Positions 58,765 through 64,000 of a DNA stretch of 64,000 nucleotides are shown one piece after another (positions within the stretch are counted from its first letter, which is position 1; every line of letters begins with the position of its first letter). Source of the stretch: CAKKQX01 sp963734595 (GTDB lineage Bacteria > Pseudomonadota > Gammaproteobacteria > Burkholderiales > SG8-41); assembly GCA_963734595.1 (NCBI GenBank), contig CAVTHV010000037.1:124001-188000 (forward strand), in the 5' to 3' direction. A program made the position numbers and the translations under genes. Below the pieces are notes generated by a model. That model ran no database searches. It was not told the DNA's origin and was given only the letters and a program-made list of their open reading frames with translations.

Positions 58765-59715
58765 TCACGGCCTGCGTCCGGCGCCGCCGCGCTTGGCATG
58801 AAACGGGACTATCCTGTCGATCAGCGCCGCGCCTTCAGCCAGCAGGAACATCTTGAATGCAGCCGCCACCGGCGGCAATCGTTTGTTCCTCCGATGGACG
58901 ACATGCCAGTTGTGCATCACCGGGAAACCCTCCACATCGAGTACCGCAAGCCGGCCAACCTGCAATTCGAGACTGATGGTGTGGGTCGATAAGAAGCTCA
59001 CTCCCATGCCCGCCATGATCGCCTGTTTGATCGTTTCGAAGCTCTTGATCTCCATCTTGATATCCGGCCTGAAATGACGTTCGGCAAACGCCTCGTCCAT
59101 CGAAATCCGGGTATCCGATCCGCGCTCGCGCACGATGAATTTCTCCTGTGCCAGAACCCGCAGCGGTATGCGTCGTTTGCGAACGAGCGGGTGGTCGGGC
59201 GCGGCGACGATCACTTGCGGCTGGGGCGCAAACGGTTCCGCGACGGCATCCGGGGTCCCGGGAGGACGCAGCAAGATCGCAAGATCGGTCGTATTCTCGG
59301 CAAGCTGGTGCAGCACCTCTTCACGATTGTGTGCAGCCAACCGCACCGACACGTCGTCATGCCGGCGGCAGAACTCCGCGAGCAGCCGCGGGAAAAAATA
59401 ATCGCCGGCGCTGATCACCGCAATATTGAGCTGTCCGCCGCGGATGCCTTTCAGGGCGGACAGCGCCTCATCCGCTTCCCGGAACTGCTGAATGATGCTG
59501 CGGCTGTAATGCAGCATCTCGTCGCCGGCCGGCGTGAGGTAGATCTTTTTGCCGAGTTGCTCGAACAACGGCAGACCGGCGTGCTGTTCGAGCTGTTTGA
59601 CCTGGATCGAAACCGCGGGCTGCGTCAGGTGCAACTCTTCGGCGGCGCGCGAGTAGCTCAGATGGCGCGCCACCGCCTCGAATACCTTGAGCTGGCGCAG
59701 CGTGGCATTTTTCAT
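58765..59715 (-). CDS. LysR-family regulator, CbbR-like
   Basis: A 316-residue LysR protein. It has an N-terminal winged helix (LRQLKVFEAVARHLSYSRAAEELHLTQPAVSIQVKQLE) and a periplasmic-binding-like effector domain. The N-terminus closely resembles CbbR/RbcR. No cbb genes are in the window. The divergent gene at 59834 shares the 118-base control region, which is AT-rich around 59735-59760, and is the most likely target. Confidence 0.85.
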   Translation of the reverse strand: MKNATLRQLKVFEAVARHLSYSRAAEELHLTQPAVSIQVKQLEQHAGLPLFEQLGKKIYLTPAGDEMLHYSRSIIQQFREADEALSALKGIRGGQLNIAVISAGDYFFPRLLAEFCRRHDDVSVRLAAHNREEVLHQLAENTTDLAILLRPPGTPDAVAEPFAPQPQVIVAAPDHPLVRKRRIPLRVLAQEKFIVRERGSDTRISMDEAFAERHFRPDIKMEIKSFETIKQAIMAGMGVSFLSTHTISLELQVGRLAVLDVEGFPVMHNWHVVHRRNKRLPPVAAAFKMFLLAEGAALIDRIVPFHAKRGGAGRRP

Positions 59716-59833
59716 CGCGTCCCCCGGTCAAACCATAAGTCATTATATATCGTGATAATAAATTTGTTTAACTGTCTATTATGGATTGCCGGGCCTAGTA
59801 TTTGGAACATCAAATTTCCAAAGGAGCGGCTCG

Positions 59834-60148
59834 ATGAAAACAGAACCAGTCGAACGGGACAACGCCGAAGACTTTCACCTTCGCGCCTACAACGGCGCGT
59901 TCTGGGATCTGGGCTTCAAATGGCAGTGGGACGCCGGAACTTACCGCGAGTTATGCCGCTTCGGGGACGAGAAAGAGCGCATCCGCGTCTATGTCGAGCG
60001 CCATCACCCCCACCTGCTGAAAGCCTACGATGCAGACTTCCTGGTCGGCCTGATCCACTCCAACAAGATACAACGCCACGCGGCGATCGCCGCGGCAGCG
60101 GTCAGCGGCCAGCCGCCCAATCTGAGCTGTAACGGCGTTGGCAGATAA
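59834..60148 (+). CDS. Hypothetical protein divergent from the LysR regulator
   Basis: A 104-residue soluble, acidic-to-neutral protein starting MKTEPVERDNAEDFHLRAY, rich in aromatic and charged residues, with HHPHLLKAYDADFLVGLIHS in the middle. AAGGAG precedes the ATG at 59834. I do not recognise a domain. Position beside a CbbR-like regulator suggests LysR control. Confidence 0.65.
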   Translation: MKTEPVERDNAEDFHLRAYNGAFWDLGFKWQWDAGTYRELCRFGDEKERIRVYVERHHPHLLKAYDADFLVGLIHSNKIQRHAAIAAAAVSGQPPNLSCNGVGR

Positions 60149-60157
60149 CTGACGGTT

Positions 60158-60175
60158 GGCCCGGCAAGCCGGGCC
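60158..60175. terminator. GC-rich hairpin between convergent genes
   Basis: GGCCCGGC-AA-GCCGGGCC in the 42-base gap between the gene ending at 60148 and the enolase-superfamily gene. It has no clear T-run. Confidence 0.4.
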
Positions 60176-60190
60176 GCCGCCGTTATCCTC

Positions 60191-61342
60191 TCACGGCCCC
60201 TCGTCCGCCGGGCTGCGCAGCTTGCGCAGCGCATAAGGCTTGCCGGGAAATTTCCTGAGCGCGTCCTCGTCCACGTCGATGCCCAACCCCGGAGCGGTCG
60301 GCAGCTCGATATAGCCGTTTTTCGGTTTCAACTGATTGGGCGAAATCCCGTCGCAAAACTCCACGAACGGGAGAAAATACTCGGTGATGATGAAGTTGGG
60401 CATCACCGCCGAGACATGCACGGTGGAGGCGAGCGCCACCAGCGTCGAGTTGTAGTTGTGCGGCGACACGGCCACGAGAAAAGACTCGGCCATCGCGGCG
60501 ATTTCCTTCAGTTCCAGTATGCCGCCGACACACGCGACATCGGGATTGAGAATGTCAGCGGCGCGCTTTTCGAGCAGCGGCCGGAAACCCGCCTTGGTGT
60601 AAGTCGCCTCGCCGATCACGATCGGCAGCCCCGTTTCGCGCCGTATCTGCGCCAGCTCGTCCGGATATTCCGCCTGGCACGATTCCTCCATCCAATACAA
60701 TCCGAGCTCGGCGAGCCGCTTGTCGAGCCGGATCGCGTGCATGGGCGCAAGCCGGCGGTGCTGATCGATGAGGATATCGACGTCGGGGCCCACCGCATCG
60801 CGCACCGCCTTGACCACGCGCACCGCGCGCTCTTCGTGCTCCTTGGGGATCCAGGTGCGCCACGGCGCAGGAAGCGGATCGAACTTGAGCGCGGTCCAGC
60901 CCTGCGCCACCACTTTCTCGGCCGCGCGCGCGTAGTCGGCCGGCTCTTTCAAACCGTAACTCCAGCCGTTGGCGTAGACGCGGATCCGGTCCCGGCAGCG
61001 CCCGCCCAGCAGGTTGTAGACCGGCTGCTTGCATGCTTTGCCCACGATGTCCCACAGCGCCTGCTCGATGCCGCTGATCGCGCAAAAGAGCTCGACCGAA
61101 CCGCGCCGCGCGGCGTAGTCATCGAACGCAAACTGCGTGAAATGCTTGATGTCGAACGGGCTGCGGCCGACGACGTAGGGGCCGAGCGCATCGAGCTGCG
61201 CCACCACGGCTCGATCGCGGTCGTACTGCGAGTACGCTTCGCCCCAGCCGGTGATGCCCTCGTCGGTTTCGACCTTGACGAAAATCAGATTCTTGCGCCA
61301 GCCGGGATGCACAACGTAATTCGTTATTTTCGTAATTTTCAC
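60191..61342 (-). CDS. Mandelate racemase/muconate-lactonizing-enzyme family protein
   Basis: A 383-residue enolase-superfamily enzyme. Its N-terminal capping domain ends near SGIEQALWDIVGKA. The barrel carries the base Lys (ALKFDPL), metal ligands around DILIDQH, WMEESC and GEATYTK, and a C-terminal SPHNYNS. This resembles sugar-acid dehydratases (galactonate/gluconate type), but the substrate cannot be set. The start is GTG at 61342, nine bases after AGGAG; longer upstream frames have no site. Confidence 0.82.
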   Translation of the reverse strand: MKITKITNYVVHPGWRKNLIFVKVETDEGITGWGEAYSQYDRDRAVVAQLDALGPYVVGRSPFDIKHFTQFAFDDYAARRGSVELFCAISGIEQALWDIVGKACKQPVYNLLGGRCRDRIRVYANGWSYGLKEPADYARAAEKVVAQGWTALKFDPLPAPWRTWIPKEHEERAVRVVKAVRDAVGPDVDILIDQHRRLAPMHAIRLDKRLAELGLYWMEESCQAEYPDELAQIRRETGLPIVIGEATYTKAGFRPLLEKRAADILNPDVACVGGILELKEIAAMAESFLVAVSPHNYNSTLVALASTVHVSAVMPNFIITEYFLPFVEFCDGISPNQLKPKNGYIELPTAPGLGIDVDEDALRKFPGKPYALRKLRSPADEGP

Positions 61343-61430
61343 TTTGGGATGCTCCTGGAACCGTAAATTGCGGTGAACTCGGGAATCTATGCCCGCGCGC
61401 TTTTGAGTGTCAAGCGATGATAGTGGCAAT

Positions 61431-61438
61431 GCTATAAT
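61431..61438 (+). promoter_or_regulatory. Extended -10 promoter of the dienelactone hydrolase gene
   Basis: TGC-TATAAT (extended -10) on the plus strand, 46 bases before the ATG. No good -35 is visible, which fits an extended -10 promoter. Confidence 0.6.
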
Positions 61439-61484
61439 TTTCCTCCGGAATTCCAATATCCGAACTCACAAGGAGGAGCCCGTC

Positions 61485-62358
61485 ATGACCGATTCCGTGC
61501 TGCGCGGTGTACTGCCGCAATCCGACGTTACCCTGCGCGACCTCGTCACCTCGCTCTTGCCGCAAGGCTTCGCCAAAATCGTGCAACCGATCGCGTCGAC
61601 GGTGATCCATACCGACGACAAGGGGCTGGTCGCGGGGGAGGTGAAAATCCAGACCATGACCGGCGCAGTGCCTGCCTACCGCGCCATGCCCGACAAGAAC
61701 GGCAAATATCCGCTCGTGCTGGTCGTGCAGGAAATTTTCGGCGTGCATGAACACATCAGGGACGTCTGCCGCCGGCTTGCGAAACTCGGCTACTTCGCCA
61801 TCGCGCCGGAACTCTATTACCGCCAGGGCGACGTATCGAAGCTGACCGACAACCAGGAGATCTTCGCCAAGGTCGTCAATCACGTTCCCGACAGCCAGGT
61901 CATGTCCGATCTCGACGCCGCGGTGGTCTATGCCGAATCGACCGGCAAAGCCGACACCTCGAGACTCGGCATCACCGGTTTCTGCTGGGGCGGGCGCATC
62001 ACCTGGACCTATTGCGTGCACAACCCGAAGGTCAAGGCAGGGGTCGCCTGGTACGGCAGACTGGTCGCGCCGCAAAAAGCCCCGCTGCAGCCCGCCTATC
62101 CGGTCGAGCTTGCGCCCTGCCTCAAAGTTCCGGTGCGCGGTCTATACGGCGGGCAGGATGCAAGCATTCCGCTCGGAGCATGTCGAGCAGATGCGCGCCG
62201 CGCTGAAAGCCGCCGGCAACGCGACGGCGGAAATCATCGTCTATCCCGACGCGCCGCATGCGTTCTATGCGGACTACCGGCCGAACTACAGAAAAGAGGC
62301 GGCCGAAGACGGCTGGAAAAAAATGCAGGAGTGGTTCCGGCAACACGGCGTTGCGTAA
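61485..62358 (+). CDS. Dienelactone hydrolase family protein; one frameshift
   Basis: About 290 residues. It is an alpha/beta hydrolase with the DLH nucleophile motif GFCWGG (Cys), VVQEIFGVHEHIRDVCRRLA and a C-terminal HAFYADYRPNY with the catalytic His. The frame breaks near 62173 (CTCGGAG for CTCGAG). AAGGAGGAG precedes the ATG at 61485. The substrate is unknown; family members open dienelactones or related esters. Confidence 0.85.
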
Positions 62359-62364
62359 CCGCCG

Positions 62365-63501
62365 TTACTCGGAGCGGGCGCCCAGTCCGAGCAGCTGGCC
62401 GATGCGTTCGGAAGCCTTCAGTCCGGAGCCGGTCAGCACCAGCACCGTCGTCTGCTCTTTGCCGATCGCGCCGCTTGCCAGCAACTGCGATAGCCCCGCC
62501 GCTGCCGCGGCCGAGGTAGGCTCGACATAAAATCCCCGGCGCGCAATACTTCCGAGTGCAGCGACGATCTCGTCTTCGCTGACGGCAACGACGGCACCAC
62601 CCGAGCCGCGCACCGCGGCAAGCACTTCCGCAACGCGCGTCGGTTTTGAAGAGGCGATACCTTCCGCTACGGTCGGCGTCACGGCCGTCGGCACCAGATG
62701 CGCCGCCCTTTTCTGCCAGGCTGCGTAAAAAGGCGCGCAGTTGGCCGCCTGCACGCCGAACAGGCGCGGCACGCGGTCGATCTCGCCATTGCGCCTGAGT
62801 TCCGCGAAGCCGCGCTCGCATCCCAGGACATTGCTGCCGTAGCCGAGCGGCACCACGATGTTGTCCGGCGCCCGGAACCCGAGTTGCTCCCACAGTTCGT
62901 AGGCGAGCGTCTTGGTGCCCTCGACAAAAAACGGCTGCCAGTTGTGGCTGGCATAGAAAATCTGTTTCGCGAGACGCAGCGCGGCATCCGCCACATCCTG
63001 GCGCGATCCCCTGACCGTCACAACGTCCGCGCCGCATGCCGCAATCTGCGCGATTTTCGGGTAGGAAGCCGTCTCCGGCACAAGGATGCGACAGCGCATT
63101 CCAGCAGCGGCGGCATATGCAGAAAGCGACGCGCCGGCATTCCCCGACGAATCCTCGAGCACATGATCGATGCCGCGGCTTCTGAGATAGCTCACCATCA
63201 CCGTCATGCCGCGGTCCTTGAACGAGCCGGTGGGCATCATGAATTCGAGCTTGTAGTGCACCGGCGCACCGTCCCACTCGCCGCATAGCAGCGGCGTCCA
63301 GCCCTCGCCCATCGTCACCGCGTCAGCCGCATCCACGAGCAGTGCCCTGGCATAACGCCACACCGAGTAACGAGAAGTGTCGATTTCGCCGCGGCGCAGG
63401 CCGGGCGCGGGCCCGAGGTTCAGGTAATTGCCGTTATCGGCGCACCAGCGCGCGGTATCGAGCGCATAAGTCGCGCCCGTTGCGTGATCAACGTAATTCA
63501 T
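62365..63501 (-). CDS. Threonine-synthase-like PLP-dependent enzyme
   Basis: A 378-residue fold-type II PLP protein. PLP Lys is in PTGSFKDRGM, the substrate loop is EDSSGNAGASLSAYAA, the phosphate-binding Gly loop is PLGYGSNVLGC, and the C-terminal TGSGLKAS motif is present. It lacks the N-terminal domain of long threonine synthases and could be a threonine synthase, threonine dehydratase or related beta-replacing enzyme. It converges on the DLH gene with six bases between the stops. Confidence 0.82.
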   Translation of the reverse strand: MNYVDHATGATYALDTARWCADNGNYLNLGPAPGLRRGEIDTSRYSVWRYARALLVDAADAVTMGEGWTPLLCGEWDGAPVHYKLEFMMPTGSFKDRGMTVMVSYLRSRGIDHVLEDSSGNAGASLSAYAAAAGMRCRILVPETASYPKIAQIAACGADVVTVRGSRQDVADAALRLAKQIFYASHNWQPFFVEGTKTLAYELWEQLGFRAPDNIVVPLGYGSNVLGCERGFAELRRNGEIDRVPRLFGVQAANCAPFYAAWQKRAAHLVPTAVTPTVAEGIASSKPTRVAEVLAAVRGSGGAVVAVSEDEIVAALGSIARRGFYVEPTSAAAAAGLSQLLASGAIGKEQTTVLVLTGSGLKASERIGQLLGLGARSE

Positions 63502-63625
63502 TTCCCGGGATACCGCTTCGTAAAGCAGGGGCTCTTGACCGTTGTTTCGCGAGTTTACATCAATGCTCTCGCCGGGTTATCCGATCCGCGCCTTGCCTCG
63601 GTCTCTGCAAATCCTGCAGGCAAAC

Positions 63626-63652
63626 AAAAAGGCGGGGCATACCCCGCCTTTT
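63626..63652 (-). terminator. Intrinsic terminator after the small exported protein gene
   Basis: AAAAAGGCGGGG-CATA-CCCCGCCTTTT: a seven- to nine-base stem with T-runs on both strands, 24 bases after the stop at 63676. Confidence 0.85.
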
Positions 63653-63675
63653 CGTAGCGCTGAATGACGCTTACT

Positions 63676-63957
63676 TCACGTCTTTTTTCGAGCCTTCTTC
63701 TTGCCTTTGCTTTCGCCCTTGGCTTTGGCTTTGCCCTTGGCTTCACCCTTGGCTTTACCGGCACCGGCTTTCGCCGGAGCAGCCGGCGTCGCGGCCTTGG
63801 CCGGGGTCGCCGGAGTCGCTTTCGCCGCATCGCCTTTCGCCGGGGCAGCAGGTTGGGCCGGGGTCGCCGGGGTGGCAGGCGCCGGGGCTTGTGCAGCGGC
63901 AGTCATCGTGGTCGCCGCAAAAGCCACGGCCATCATGGTGGATAATAGTTTGCTCAT
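63676..63957 (-). CDS. Small exported Ala/Pro/Lys-rich protein
   Basis: A 93-residue protein. The signal peptide (about 1-22, ending AAAQA) is followed by a low-complexity tail: first Ala/Pro/Thr repeats, then a strongly basic Lys/Gly/Ala end (KGKAKAKGESKGKKK). AAGGAGAAAAG precedes the ATG. The basic tail may bind anionic polymers in the envelope. The family is common in proteobacteria under names such as acid-shock or histone-like, but I do not assign one. Confidence 0.6.
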   Translation of the reverse strand: MSKLLSTMMAVAFAATTMTAAAQAPAPATPATPAQPAAPAKGDAAKATPATPAKAATPAAPAKAGAGKAKGEAKGKAKAKGESKGKKKARKKT

Positions 63958-64000
63958 GTCTTTTCTCCTTGGTTCGAACTCTGTTGTTGTGCCGAAAAAT

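Overview
The window looks like a chromosomal piece of a GC-rich betaproteobacterium (Burkholderiales/Nitrosomonadales-like) that oxidises reduced sulfur compounds. The case rests on Sox and sHdr genes, tripartite tricarboxylate transporter genes, class IV-a type pilins, and Crp/Fnr and LysR regulators. The assembly is not clean. More than 35 single-base frameshifts, almost all +1 insertions, break conserved genes, mainly at 4-14 kb and 48-54 kb. I treat these genes as intact in the organism and give outer limits for the repaired reading frame.

1-14.4 kb (minus strand): a complete sHdr sulfur-oxidation island. Transcription runs tusA, shdrC1-B1-A-hyp-C2-B2, lbpA2, dsrE, lbpA1, lipS1, slpl(AB), lipT, a small lipoprotein, a GlcG/HbpS-like protein, lipS2, then dsrE3A from its own promoter. 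The sHdr complex, its lipoylated carrier proteins and the dedicated lipoate-assembly enzymes all sit together. Four of the intergenic gaps hold inverted-repeat elements built from short tandem units.

14.4-19.7 kb: an unknown small protein, a Ser/Thr kinase with a cyclic-nucleotide-binding domain, a ChrA-type transporter, a BepA-like M48 protease and moaC.

19.7-24 kb (plus strand): soxYZAX, a strong terminator, then soxB. No soxCD is present, which fits sulfane sulfur on SoxYZ being passed on through TusA/DsrE to sHdr.

24-38.6 kb (minus strand): a TMTC-like membrane TPR protein, two tandem type IV pilin genes behind a sigma-54 promoter, and a signalling run: HD-GYP, GAF-PilB ATPase, MBL-fold phosphodiesterase, CHASE2 adenylate cyclase, FHA protein, PP2C phosphatase and CHASE2 Ser/Thr kinase.

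38.9-57.3 kb: C1/C2 acid metabolism. It holds a 10-formyl-THF hydrolase-like formyltransferase, formyl-CoA transferase, oxalyl-CoA decarboxylase, a divergent Crp/Fnr regulator, tctABC, uspA, terC, fhs, NAD-dependent formate dehydrogenase (fdsA and a fused fdsGB) and sucCD. Oxalate would be activated by CoA transfer and decarboxylated, and the formyl group fed to formate dehydrogenase or the folate pool. Three TTGAC-N4-(G/A)TCAA palindromes mark a likely Crp/Fnr regulon.

57.3-64 kb: a poorly explained gap, uspA, a CbbR-like LysR regulator, a small unknown protein, an enolase-superfamily enzyme, a dienelactone hydrolase, a threonine-synthase-like PLP enzyme and a small exported Ala/Lys-rich protein. 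I saw no tRNA, rRNA, CRISPR array, insertion sequence or prophage.
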